Below the pieces are notes generated by a model. It ran no database searches. It was not told the DNA's origin and was given only the letters and a program-made list of their open reading frames with translations. A stretch of 64,000 bases of DNA from Candidatus Angelobacter sp. Gp1-AA117 (GTDB lineage Bacteria; Acidobacteriota; Terriglobia; Terriglobales; Acidobacteriaceae), in NCBI GenBank assembly GCA_003223515.1, contig QHVI01000014.1, forward strand, positions 86,891 through 150,890, given 5' to 3'. Positions 17,166-29,500 of the stretch are shown here, piece after piece. The translations under genes and the position numbers were made by a program. Within the stretch, counting starts at the first letter, position 1; each line of letters begins with the position of its first letter.

Positions 17166-20100
17166 TCATTCCTGAATCAGTGAATCATCCTCGTCTGAAG
17201 CCAGGGCGAGTTCGAGCAGCAATTTGGCATTGCGCAGGAGCCGCCCGGGGTCGTTTTCGTTTTCCAGCATCGCGCGCGCCAGGCCGTCAATGGCAGGGCT
17301 TTCAAAGATCCTGCGCACCGGCAGCTCTACATGAAGCGCTTCACGGATACGGGAGGAAATCTGGGTGGCCAGCAGAGAATGGCCGCCCAGTTCAAAGAAG
17401 TCGTCGAAAATGCCAATACGCTCCACCCGCAGTACCTCGGAGAAGATAATGGCCAGCACCTCCTCCAGCTCTGTTCGCGGAGCGACATAGCCCCGGCTCG
17501 ACTCCGGCTTGCCGGGTTCAGGTAAGCTGCGGCGGTCAATTTTTCCGGAGGGCGTGAGCGGGAACGCGTCCAGGGGCACAAACACGGCAGGCACCATGTG
17601 GTCCGGAAGCCTTTCATGGAGGGAGTCGCGCAGTTCTTTACTGCTGACCGTCTGGCCCGGATGGAATACAACATAGGCAATCAAACGGCCTTCCTGGCCA
17701 TCCTTGTGCAGGACCACGGCCACGTCACGAACGCCGGGATGATGTTTGAGTTCTACTTCAATCTCGCCCAACTCAACGCGCATGCCGCGAATCTTCACTT
17801 GCAGGTCATTGCGGCCGAGGAATTCCAGGTTTCCGTCTGCCTGATAGCTAACCAGATCTCCGGTTTTGTACATTCGCGATCCCGGTTTATTGCTGAAGGG
17901 GTCAGGCAGGAACCTCTCCGCAGTAAGGTCAGTCCGCTTCAAATATCCGTGGGCAAGACAGAGGCCACTGATGTACAGCTCTCCGGGCACGCCGATAGGC
18001 ACAGGCTGGAGGTAACTATCGAGCACATAAGTCTTAGTGTTGCTGATGGGACGTCCGAGCGGAGGAAGCGCAGGCCAATCTTCCACCTGCTCAGGCAGCG
18101 GGAATGAGGTCATGACATGCGTTTCTGATGGGCCATAGTGGTTGTATAGGCGACAGTCTTTGAGCTGGCGGAAAAGCCTGGTCATTGCCGGCGTGATCTG
18201 GAGTTGCTCGCCGCCAGCCATAAATTCGCGCATCGAAGCAAATATTTCAGGCTGATCACAGAATTCCTCCGCCAGTTTTTGCAGGACGACGGGCGGCAGA
18301 TGAAATCTCTCCACACCATGTTGCTTCACAAAGTGTCCTAAAGCCGGAAGCTCGAGACGAAGCGCCTCAGATGGAAGCACCAGCACTCCGCCTGACATGA
18401 AGGTGGAAAAGATCTCCTGAAAACTGATGTCGAAATTCAAGGAAGCAAACTGGAGAGTACGCTGGGACTGGCGCAATGAATTCTGGTGCCATGTAACCAG
18501 ATTCACCACCACGCGATGAGGCACTACCACACCTTTGGGCCGGCCGGTTGAGCCTGAAGTATAGATGACATACATCCAGTCCTCCGGGGTAACGGCGACT
18601 TGTGGAGCGTCTTCCGGTTCTTTGCTGATCGTCTGCCATTCCGAATCCAGGCAAACCAGCCGCATGCCGGAAGCCGGGAGCATAGCTGCCTGGGCCTCCT
18701 GAGAGACAACAACAGGTGCTCCGCTGTCTTCAAGCATGAAGGCGAGACGCTCCTTTGGATAGGCCGGATCAAGAGGAATGCAGGCTGCGCCACATTTCAA
18801 AATGCCCAGCACAGCGACGATCATTTCCGGGGACCGATCCATGAAGATGCCGACGAACTCACCTGGCCGCGCGCCCAATGATGAGAGATAATGCGCCAGT
18901 TGATTGGCGCGGGCGTTCAACTGGGCATACGTGAGTTCCTGGTTCTCAAAGACGAGCGCAGTTGCATTCGGAGCATGCCGTACCTGGGCCTCAAAGAGCT
19001 GGTGCGCAGGAAGCTGCGGAGAGTCTGCTTCGGTTGCGTTCCACTCTTCCAGCATCTGGTAACGTTCGTGGCGGGTGAGCAATGGCAAGCCGGAGATGAG
19101 CTGGTCGGGATTGGCCACAATGGCAGAGAGCAGAGTGAGCAAATGCCCAGACATGCGCTCGACGGTTTCGCGGGTAAAAAGGTCAACGTTATATTCCAGG
19201 GTGCCTAATATCTCGGGGCCGTGGTCCCTGGCAAACAGAGTCAAGTCGAACTTTGCCGACTTGTTATCGCAGTCCAGCAAAGTTGCAGATAAGCCAGGCA
19301 TCTCGTCCGTCGGCGGAATCGTAGGCTCAAAATTGAAGATGACCTGCACTAAGGGGCTGTGACTGAGGCTGCGCTCCGGATGAAATTGTTCAACCAGATA
19401 TTCGAACGGAAGGTCCTGGTGAGCATAGGCTCCGAGCGCCGCTTCCTTTACCAGCGCGAGAACTTCGCGGAAGGAGAGCTCGCCAGAGACACTTGTCCGC
19501 ATGGGAAGAGTATTCGCAAAAAATCCAATCAGCCCTTCCAGCTCTTTGCGGTTGCGGTTGGCAATGGGCGATCCCACGATGATCTCCTGCTGGCCGGTAT
19601 AGCGATGGAGCAGGACGTTGAAGGCGGCCAGCAGCACCATGAACATGGTGGCCTGCTGGGTGCGGCAAAATGCTTTCAGCGACTGCGAAAGGGCAGGTGA
19701 AAACGGAAAGGTGAAATTAGCGCCGCCATAAGTCTGCACGGCAGGACGGGGAAAGTCCGTGGGCAGTTCCAGCACAGCGGGTTTCGCGCCAAGATGCTGT
19801 TTCCAATAGGCAAGCTGTTGCTCCAGCACTTCGCCCTGCAACCACTTCCGCTGCCACGCCGCAAAATCCGCGTACTGGATGGGAAGGGGCGGGAGATCAG
19901 GCGCGCGTCCGCCGGCGTACAGCGCAACTGCCTCACGCACGAGAACATTCATGGACCATCCATCGGTCACGATGTGGTGCATTGCCAGAAGCAAAACATG
20001 TTCCTCAGCCGCCATGCGAACCAGGGTGATGCGCAATAGCGGCCCCTTTTTCAAATCGAAGGGCCGGCATATCTCATCACTAAATAAAGCGTGGAACTGC

Positions 20101-20504
20101 TCCTGCCGCTCTGGCTGCCCCAGATGCGCAAGGTCGATCCGGCGAATAGGGATTGAATGCTGCTGGCCAATGATCTGCACCGGCTGGCCTTCACTAAGTT
20201 CAAAGGTGGTGCGCAAGGCCTCATGGCGCCAAACCAGGTGATTGAACGCTTCCTGTAAGGCAGAGACATTCAGGTTGCCGCGCAGGGAAACCGGCGTGAG
20301 CAGGTTGTAGACAAAACTGGCAGGCTCAAACTGATCAAAGAACCACAGCCGCTGTTGTGAAAATGATAATGGCGCAGGGCCACTTTCCTGGCGGCGTGGA
20401 ATTTTGTCCTCCGCGGATGCCATGCCTTCTTTGCTTAGCAGGGCATCCAGAATCGCCTTCTTCCTGGGCGAAAGCTGGAATTTGTTGTGGATAGTACTGC
20501 TCAT
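17166..20504 (-). CDS. Nonribosomal peptide synthetase, one module C-A-T
   Basis: 1112 aa. An N-terminal helical segment (LSPRKKAILDALL) precedes C with MHHIVTDGWS near residue 173, A with YTSGSTGRPKG near 648 and FDISFQEIF, and T with LGGHS near 1040. The C-terminal tail is acidic and helical, as in other interacting NRPS termini. The A code read by eye is DIQHMGHVM(K). The Gln at 239 and the H..V pattern are loosely like proline codes, but I do not assign it. Its ATG overlaps the stop region of the upstream 3263-aa NRPS by four bases, so the two are translationally coupled and probably act consecutively. It has no TE, so the chain must pass to another protein. Confidence 0.95.
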   Translation of the reverse strand: MSSTIHNKFQLSPRKKAILDALLSKEGMASAEDKIPRRQESGPAPLSFSQQRLWFFDQFEPASFVYNLLTPVSLRGNLNVSALQEAFNHLVWRHEALRTTFELSEGQPVQIIGQQHSIPIRRIDLAHLGQPERQEQFHALFSDEICRPFDLKKGPLLRITLVRMAAEEHVLLLAMHHIVTDGWSMNVLVREAVALYAGGRAPDLPPLPIQYADFAAWQRKWLQGEVLEQQLAYWKQHLGAKPAVLELPTDFPRPAVQTYGGANFTFPFSPALSQSLKAFCRTQQATMFMVLLAAFNVLLHRYTGQQEIIVGSPIANRNRKELEGLIGFFANTLPMRTSVSGELSFREVLALVKEAALGAYAHQDLPFEYLVEQFHPERSLSHSPLVQVIFNFEPTIPPTDEMPGLSATLLDCDNKSAKFDLTLFARDHGPEILGTLEYNVDLFTRETVERMSGHLLTLLSAIVANPDQLISGLPLLTRHERYQMLEEWNATEADSPQLPAHQLFEAQVRHAPNATALVFENQELTYAQLNARANQLAHYLSSLGARPGEFVGIFMDRSPEMIVAVLGILKCGAACIPLDPAYPKERLAFMLEDSGAPVVVSQEAQAAMLPASGMRLVCLDSEWQTISKEPEDAPQVAVTPEDWMYVIYTSGSTGRPKGVVVPHRVVVNLVTWHQNSLRQSQRTLQFASLNFDISFQEIFSTFMSGGVLVLPSEALRLELPALGHFVKQHGVERFHLPPVVLQKLAEEFCDQPEIFASMREFMAGGEQLQITPAMTRLFRQLKDCRLYNHYGPSETHVMTSFPLPEQVEDWPALPPLGRPISNTKTYVLDSYLQPVPIGVPGELYISGLCLAHGYLKRTDLTAERFLPDPFSNKPGSRMYKTGDLVSYQADGNLEFLGRNDLQVKIRGMRVELGEIEVELKHHPGVRDVAVVLHKDGQEGRLIAYVVFHPGQTVSSKELRDSLHERLPDHMVPAVFVPLDAFPLTPSGKIDRRSLPEPGKPESSRGYVAPRTELEEVLAIIFSEVLRVERIGIFDDFFELGGHSLLATQISSRIREALHVELPVRRIFESPAIDGLARAMLENENDPGRLLRNAKLLLELALASDEDDSLIQE

Positions 20505-23500
20505 GACACCTGCTCCTTTGCTTCATGCCCCAATGGCTTGGCTACCATGCTCTCCGCCTGATCATCAGAGACACTGACCAGCTTCACCATAAGCTCCGCC
20601 CTGCGCTGGACGCGGGGACGCTCGTCTTCATCTTCCAGCAAGGCTTCGGCGATTCCAGCCACCGTGGGGCCTTCAAAAATCCTTCTGAGCGAGACTTCAA
20701 CCTGGAAGGTCTCACGCAAATGACTGGCGAGCTGGACAGCCAACAGGGAGTGACCGCCGCACTCAAAGAAATGATCGAAAATTCCCACCTGCTCTCTCTG
20801 CAACAGCTCCGCAAAGATGGCAGCTACGATTTCTTCCACCGGGGTGCGGGGCGCAAAGTATTCCTGTTCCGAACCGGGATTTTCGTTTGTCGGAATAGGC
20901 AAAGCTTTGCGATCGAGCTTGCCGCTGGAGGTAAGCGGAAGAGAGTTGAGCACCATGAACCAGGAAGGAAGCATGTAATCCGGCAGACGTTCTTTGAGAT
21001 AATTGCGAACTTGCCGCAAGGTGGCTGGCTGGCCGGGCTTGAGCGTTGCATAGGCGGCCAGGCGCTTATCACCCACTCCATTCCCATGGACTATGACTGC
21101 CGTATCCTGTATTGCCGGATGCTGCAGCAGAGCGCGCTCAATCTCTTCCAATTCCACGCGGTGGCCGCGGATTTTGATCTGGTGGTCAATGCGGCCTAGG
21201 AATTCGATTTCACCATTGCCTGAGAACTGTCCTAAATCTCCAGTCTTATACAACCTTGCGCCGCAAGCCGCGCTGAATGGATCAGGAATAAACTTTTCGG
21301 CAGTCAGCGCGGCCTGGTTCAGGTAGCCGCGGGCCAGAGCAACGCCCCCTAGATGAATCTCTCCCGGCACGCCGGGCGGAACGGGGCCCATCTCCTCATT
21401 GAGGATGTAAATGGAGATATTTTGAAGAGGGCGTCCGATGGGCACGCGAGTACGGTGCTCAAGCGAAGGTCCCGAAATATCGTGACGCCAGGCAGTGGCT
21501 GTAATGGTGGCTTCGGTTGGGCCATACATATTACGGAACGCCACGCGACCGCCGGTTATTCTGCTCCATTGTGCGAGACTTTCGAGCGAGGGACTCTCGC
21601 CACCGACTGAGAGCATTCGCAGATGCGCCGGAACAGCCAGCTTGCCACTGGAAAGCTCGCCTGTCATGTGATGCCACAGGACCACCGGCAAATGTGCGGT
21701 AGTGATTTCATGCTGTTCGCAAAATACCAGCAACTCTTGCGGAGCATAGGCAAACGAATCTGCCGGGCAAACCAGGGTGGCGCCGCTTAGAAATACCGGG
21801 AAAATATCTTCCGCAGAAGCATCGAAGCTCAATGGAAAGAACTGCAACATGCGGCGGCCAGGCTGAAGATCGTAGAGTTCCACCATCTGCAGGGCATGGT
21901 TCACCAGCGCGCGATGTGAAACCATGCTCCCCTTTGGATTTCCAGTGGAACCGGAAGTGTAGATCACATAAGCGAGACATTCAGGGCTGAGCGGAACTTG
22001 CAGATTGGCAGTGTCATCATCCGCAGCTTTTGCAGGTGCATCAACCGCAATCGTCTTAACGTTAGCAGCAGGCAGCATGGCCTGTAGATGCTGCTGGGTG
22101 AGCAGCACTGTGGGCGTAGCATCGGAGAGCAGGAACCTGGTTCTCTCAGCCGGATGCTGGGGGTTCAGCGGCACATAAGCAGCGCCGGCTTTCAATACAG
22201 CCAAGACAGCGATAAACATTTCCGCTGAGCGCTCCATGAAGATGGCTACGCGAGATTCCACTCCAATTCCCTGCTTCTGCAACTCGCGCGCAAGCTGGTT
22301 AGCCCGGCGGTTCAGATCACGATAGGTGAGGCGGCCGTGAACGGTGACGATGGCAAGAACATCAGGGGTGCGTCCGGCCTGCTGCTCGAACAACTGATGA
22401 ATGGCTGCTTCAGGCAAAGGACGGTTGCCGGAGCGGCTGAATTCCGAGAGCACCTGATGCAGCGCAGCATGATCCAAGGCTTCTTCGAGCGCGTGCAGAT
22501 GCAGGGCTGGCTGGGCGATCATCTGCTGCAAAATAGCCTGATAATCCTGGACCATGCGGGCGATGGTTTGCTCCTCAAAAAGTGCGGTATTGTATTCAAA
22601 GTTGCAACTCATCGTGTCTTTGTCTTCAGACACAAGCAGGGCGAGTTCGAATTTGGCGCTGCCGCTGTCTATGGGGAAAGAAGAAATCTGGAGACTGCCT
22701 AGCCGCAGTTCAGGCAGGGGCGCATTCTCCAATACGAACATCACCTGGACGATGGGTGCGCGCACCGAATCACGCCGGGGCTGCAGTTGCTCAACCAGTT
22801 TTTCAAAAGGCAGGTCCTGATGCGCATAGGCTGCCAGGCAGGTCTCGCGAACGCGATGCAGCAGATCACGAAGGCTGGGATTGCCCGATAGGTCTGTGCG
22901 CAATGGCAGCGTGTTGACGAAGAAACCAATGAGCGGCTCAATCTCGCTATGGTTGCGCCCGGCAATCGCGGTTCCGATGACTAAGTCAGACTGCCTGGCG
23001 CGCTGAGCAAGCAATATCTTCCAGGCCGCCAGCAGCGCCATAAAGAGTGTGACGCCTTCATTTGCGGCCAACGCCTTAATGTCCTTGGTAATAGCAGGCG
23101 AAAGAGTGATGGTGAGTTTTCTGCCCTGGTACGTCTGCCGTCCGGGATACGGGTGGTACACAGGCAACCCCAGTTCTGGTGGCGCTCCGGCAAGGCGGTC
23201 TTTCCAGTAGTCAAGCTGTGAGTCCAATACGTCACCGCTCAACCATTCACGCTGCCATACTGCATAATCTGCGTATTGAATTTGCAGCGGAGGCAGCGGC
23301 GATGCTTGGCCGGCGGAGAAAGCCGCGTACAATTCTGTGAGTTCGTGGACGAAAATCCCGAGCGACCATCCGTCGGAAACAATGTGGTGCATCACTGCGA
23401 GCAGCAGGTGGTCTTCAGGAGAGAGCCGGAAAACATTGAGCCGCAACAGCGGCGGTTTTTCGAGATCGAAGGCGCGCTGCACATCCTGATGGACCAGCAG

Positions 23501-26500
23501 GCTGATTTGTTGTTCCTGCTCTGCCTGTGACAGGTGAGTGAGATCGGTAATAGTCAGGGGAGCGGTCAATCTATCGACAATGATCTGCGCCGGTTCCCTG
23601 TCAATCTGCACGAAGCTGGTGCGCAAAATTTCGTGCCGCTGGACGATTTCGTTGACACACTTTTCCAGAACAGCCGTGTCCAGCTCACCCTTGAGGTGAA
23701 CAGCCACAGGGATGTTATAAAAGGGCGAGCCCGATTCCAGGCGGTCAATGAACCATAACCTCTGCTGGGCGAAAGAGAGAGGCAGAGGACCGCTGCGGGC
23801 GGTCCGCAGCAATGGAGGCGCTTGCAGTTTGCTGTCCTTGAGTTTCCCTGTGACGATTCCCGCGAGACCGGCAATGGTAGGGGAAGCAAAGAGGTCATGC
23901 ACGTGCAATTCGATGTGGAAGACGTTGCGCGCACGCGAGATGACCTGCGTGGCGTTGAGAGAGTGCCCTCCCGACTCAAAAAAGTTGTCATGGATGCCGG
24001 CCTTCTCTAACTTGAGCACCTGCCTCCAGATGCCGGCCAGCAACTCCTGGATAAAGGTGTGCGGCGCGACGAAATGCTTCTCCGGAAGCCTGAGGGCGGC
24101 AGGCGCAGGCAAAGCTTTGCGGTCTACTTTGCCGTTGCTGGTCATAGGCATCTGCTCAATCAGCAGGATTGCCGAGGGCGCCATCCAGTCAGGCACTTTG
24201 GTTTTCAGGTAAGCACGCAGATCGCTGCTGGTAGGATGGCTTTCTTCTTTGGGCACGACATAGGCGACCAGTTGCTTTTCCCCGGCCACGTCTTCACGCA
24301 GCACCACGGCATTGGTCTTGACTCCGGGATACGCGCCCAGCACCGATTCAATTTCGCCAAGTTCGATGCGGTATCCGCGAATTTTGAGCTGATGATCGAT
24401 ACGCCCAAGGCACTCCATTCTTGCATCGGGGCGATAGCGGACCAGATCGCCGGTGCGGTACATGCGCACGCCAGGCTCGCTGCTGAATGGATCAGGTATG
24501 AACCGCTCTGCCGTGAGTTCGGGCCGGTTCACATAGCCGCGCGCAAGTCCTTCTCCGCTTACGTGCAATTCGCCGGTAACTCCCCGGGGCACAGGCTGAA
24601 GCTGCTGGTTGAGCACATAGAGCTGGCGATTGGCGATTGGGCGGCCAATGGTCACAGGAGTGTTGCTGCCTTTCTCCATTAAGGCGGCGGTGGTGTAGCT
24701 GGTGTCTTCGGAGAGTCCGTAGAGGTTCCAGACTTTTTCAATGCTGGTCAGCTCAAAAATCTGGTTCACGATTTTTTCCGGCAGCACCTCACCCGCAAGC
24801 AATACGGCCCTGGTGGTTTCAGGCACCCATCCCAGACGTGAAAGCTCAGCGATGGCAGAAGGCACGGTGCTGATGAACGTGACTTTATTTTTGGCGGCCA
24901 GCGTATGTAGCTGGAGGACATTTTCTGCCATGATGACTGCCCCGCCCCAACTCAGCGGGACATAAATCTCAAACACGGACATGTCGAAGCAGATGGAAGA
25001 AGCGGCCAGAACTCCAGCCAGTGTTTCTCTTCCAAATTCAAGCTGGGCCCAATGCATGAGTCCCAGAGTGCTGTGGTGCTCGATGGCTGCTCCCTTGGGT
25101 TTGCCGGTGGAACCGGAGGTATAGACGAGATAGGCAACATTGCTGGAGATCAATCCGCTATGCACGTTGGCGGTGCTTGCGTGGCTGATGGTGGGCCAGT
25201 CGGTGTCGAGACAGACCGTGTTTTCCACGCGTTGCGGCAGGATTTCTTTCAAATCACTCTGGGTGACCAGTACCCTGATCTGAGTATCTTCAAGCATGAA
25301 CTTCAGGCGCTCGGCAGGATATTGAGGATCAAGCGGAACATAAGCCCCGCCTGATTTGAGGATCCCCAGAAGTCCAACCGTCATCTGATTGGTGCGCTGC
25401 ATGCAGATTCCCACCAGAGTTTCCGGACCCACGCCCAGGGAGCGCAGATGATGTCCTAGCTGGTTGGCGCGTTCATTCAATTCACGGTAAGTAAGCTGCT
25501 CTTCGCCATAGATGGCCGCGGGAGCATGAGGAACAAGCTCCGCCTGTTTTTCAAACAGGGCCAGGAAACTTTGCTCCTTCGGGTAATCCATAAAGGTATG
25601 GTTCCACTGCGCCAATAACTGGTACTGCTCGGCTTGCGAAAGGAAACAAATAGCTTCATGGCTGGCAAAAGGAGCGTCAGCCATCGCAGAAAGCACGCGC
25701 GAATAGTATCCGGCCGCTTTTTCAACATCTTCAGGAGAGATGGACAGCTCGCGGTAATCGAGGGCAAGGGTGATCCTGGATAATGCTTCATCGAGATTGA
25801 ACTGGGCGGTCAGCGCGTAATAGGTTTGTTCGGTGCCGGACAAAGATGCGCCTTCGATTTCACCCGTCTTGAGCAGCCGCTGATAAACGTGAAAGTGGGT
25901 GAAATTGAAAGCTGTATCAAACAGGTTCTCCGCACCGTAAAGATGCTGGAGGCGCTGAATCGGGTAGCGGCGGTGAGGAAGCAACCGGCGTTCTTCTTCA
26001 GCCACCCGGCGCGCCAGTTCAGACCAGTTCTCAGCTTCCAGACTCAGCTTGAACGGCAGAATGTTGAGAAACATGCCGATCAGCTTTTCACCATCTTCAA
26101 TTTCGGGGCGGCCATTCATGAAGAGGCCGGTAAACACGCCGGACTGCCCGCTCAATACGCTGATGACTTTGCAATGAGCGGCCAGGAGGATGCTCTTGAT
26201 AGACAGACCTTCGGCTGCGGCTAATTCATGCAGTACGTTGGAAGTTTGGTGGGAAATAGGCACATCAATGCGGCCTACTCTCGGGGAGCCGCTCTGCTGA
26301 CGCAGGAGTGAAGTACCGGTGATCCTGCTGCCATTGGCATCACTGAATTTTTCAGACCAGTAGCGCCGGCTTTCTTCCGAAGCGATGGTCTGCTGTTCGA
26401 GAGCCACAAAATCAGCGTAAGAGGCGCGCAGAGGGGCAGGTGGGATTGACTCCTCTCTGATCAACCTGGAGTAATTCTCGAAAATCTCGGTGACCAGCGA

Positions 26501-29500
26501 AGCGACGCTCCAGCCGTCAAGAAATGGCTCGCTGAGGCTGAATTGGAAGCTATCTTCACCGCGCCGGTGCAAATGAACGCGAAGCAGCGGGACCGAGTTC
26601 CATTCAAAGCTCCGGTGTTTTTCAGCTTCCATCCACCTGGCGATTTCGGCCTCCTGCTCTTCAGCAGTGAGATGGCGCAGGTCTTCTACCTCGATAAGAA
26701 TGGTTGCACCGGGATGAACGAACTGCAGTGGTCCGCTGAAATCAGTCAAGTCAAAAGAGGTGCGCAGCATGGGATGGCGGCGCGTCACGTAATCAATGGC
26801 CATTCGCAGGCCGGGGAGATCAAAGCGGCCACGAAGATGAAAAGTGGTGATGTAGATGAGGTAATCGGCGCTGTACTCGCTGTGAAAAACCATTCCCGAT
26901 TGAAGGCTTGAGAGCGGGTAAGCATCTTCCAGACCTGCGGGAAGTTTCTGACGGTCTTCTTCTGATAAAAGGCTGAAAGGCTGCACGCGATTGGGGGCCG
27001 CAGCCGCGCCAGCGCCGTTTAATTGCTGCGCGAGCTCACGGATGGTCTGGTATTGGAAGAGTTGCTGGATGGAAAGATCCAGCCCTCTGGCATGAGCATG
27101 GGCACGCACTTCAATACTGCGGATGGAATCTCCGCCCAGGGTGAAGTAATTATCTTCTACTCCGACGCGTTCCAGATGCAGCACCTGCGACCAGATTTCA
27201 GCCAGCGTCTTTTCCAGGTCAGTGGCAGGGGGCACATAGCTTTCCTCAAGCTCCGGCCTGCTGTGTTCAGGAACAGGCAACCCGCGACGGTCAATCTTGC
27301 CATGCGCGGTGAGCGGCAGTGCCTCCAAATACATCACAGACGCGGGAAGCATGTAGTCCGGCAGCGTGCTGCCGGCAAAGTGCCGCAGATCGCTGGAGGA
27401 AGGCAAGTGATTATTTTTTGCGGCTACGTACAGGACCAGACGCTTTTCACCGCTGCTTTCCTGATGGAGAGCAGCGACACAATCCTGCACCTGCGGGTGC
27501 TGCCGGAAGACATTTTCAATTTCGCCTAACTCGATGCGGAATCCGCGAATCTTCACCTGCTGATCAACTCTGCCCAGATATTCCAGATCCGCGCCCCTGT
27601 ACCTTCCCAGATCGCCAGTCTTGTACAGGCGGTCTCCGGGCACGGTGGCAAAGGGGTTCGGCACAAAGCGCTCTGCGGTGAGTTCCGGGCGCCGCAGATA
27701 TCCGCGCGCTACACCCGCACCTCCCACAAATATTTCCCCGGCCACTGCGGGCGGCACAGGCAGCATGTGCCGGTCGAGTATGTAGATTTCGAGATCAGGA
27801 ATCGCGACTCCGATCCGGCTCTCTTTGGGCGGGGCTGTCTCTTGTTTGGAGACAGGACGCCAGGTGACATGCACCGTGGTTTCCGTGATCCCGTACATGT
27901 TTACGAGGCGAGGACAGTCCGGATGTCTTTCAAGCCATGGTTTCAACATGACAAAATCCAGGGCTTCGCCGCCAAAAATGACTTCGCGCAAGGCGAGTTG
28001 TGGCCGGTACGGGAGCGCGCCTTCAGCCTCAATAAGCTGGCGAAAGGCTGAAGGGGTCTGGTTGAGAATCGTGACTTTCTCTTTTATTAATAGATCAAGA
28101 AATACGTCAGGCGAGCGGGTCACCCAATAAGGAACGATTACCAGGCGTCCGCCATAGAGCAGCGCTCCCCAGAGTTCCCAGACAGAAAAATCAAAGGCGC
28201 AGGAGTGGAAGAGTGTCCATACATCATCAGCACGGAAGTTGAACCATTCTTGTGTTGCCTGAAAGAGCCGCACCACGTTCGCATGCGAAACAACTACTCC
28301 TTTAGGTTGTCCGGTCGAGCCTGATGTATAGATCACATAAGCGGCCTGTCCGGGAATGATGGCCTGTGCAGGATTGGCGCGGTCTTCACGCGCGATGGTT
28401 TCCCGCTCATCTTCCAGGCAGATTGTCTTTACTTCCGCCGATGCAAGGCGGTCGCGCAGGTCCTTTTGCACCAGCACCGCCGCTGCGCCGCTGTCATGCA
28501 GCATGAAATCCAGGCGCTCCGGCGGATAAGCAGGATCGAGCGGCAGATAAGCAGCACCGGTCTTGAGAATTCCCAGAATCGAGATCACCAGGTCAAGAGT
28601 GCGCTCGGCGAGAATGCCAACCAGCATCTCAGGCCCGATGCCCTCCGCCAACAGGTAATGAGCTAATTGATTTGCCCGCTCATTGATATCTTTATAGGTA
28701 AGCCATTGTTCGCCGAAACCTGCCGCCCGAGCTTCAGGATGAAGCTTTACACCGGCCTCAAACAATTCGACCAGGCTCGTGCTCACCGTGTATTCGCTCC
28801 TGCGCCTGCAAGTCTTGACCAGTTGCGCTTTCTCCGCATTGCCAAGCAGCGGAATTTCAGAGATGCGCCCCTTCGGATTTTCAACCATTCCCCGCAAGAG
28901 ATTGTGGAAATGATCAAGCAGGCGGCTAGCGGTGGAGCGGCTGAACAGGTCAGTGTTGTATTCGAGCGTACAGGATAGACCGGCGCTACTTTCCTGGGCA
29001 ATCAAGGTGAGATCGAATTTCGATGTCCCGGTATCTATGTCCACCGGGGTTATGGCCAAATTGGGCAGCGTGTAGCCGGAGGACGGCAGGTTCTGCAGGG
29101 CAAACACCGCCTGAAATACAGGCTGGCGGCTGGGATCGCGCGGAGGCTGCAAATCCTCCAGCAATTTCTCAAATGGGATGTCCTGGTGAGCATAGGCGCC
29201 CAGCGCAGTTTCGCGGACACGAGCCAGCAGTTCTTCCACTGTGGGGTCGCCGCTTAAATCGCTGCGCAATGCCAAAGTGTTGGCGAAGTATCCGATCAGC
29301 TCTTCAATTTCCGGACGCGTGCGGTTAGCGATAGGAGAACCTGCAACAATATCTTCCTGTCCGCTGTAGCGATGCAGGAGAAGTTTGTAACCGGCCAGCA
29401 GAAACATAAATAACGTAATGTCATTGCTTCTGGCGAGCGCTGTTACTTGTTCGATGAATCCCCTGGTCAACTCCAGATGAGATTGAGCGCCGCGATACTT

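Noticed and set aside
15201..17449. Plus-strand open frames of 299 and 359 codons opposite the halogenase and diiron-protein genes
   Set aside because: No recognisable domains; the opposite strand has conserved catalytic motifs and ribosome sites.
26500..26540. Frameshift or sequencing error as cause of SEPFLDG in the C domain
   Set aside because: The frame and flanking residues are intact on both sides, so the substitution is genuine at the protein level.
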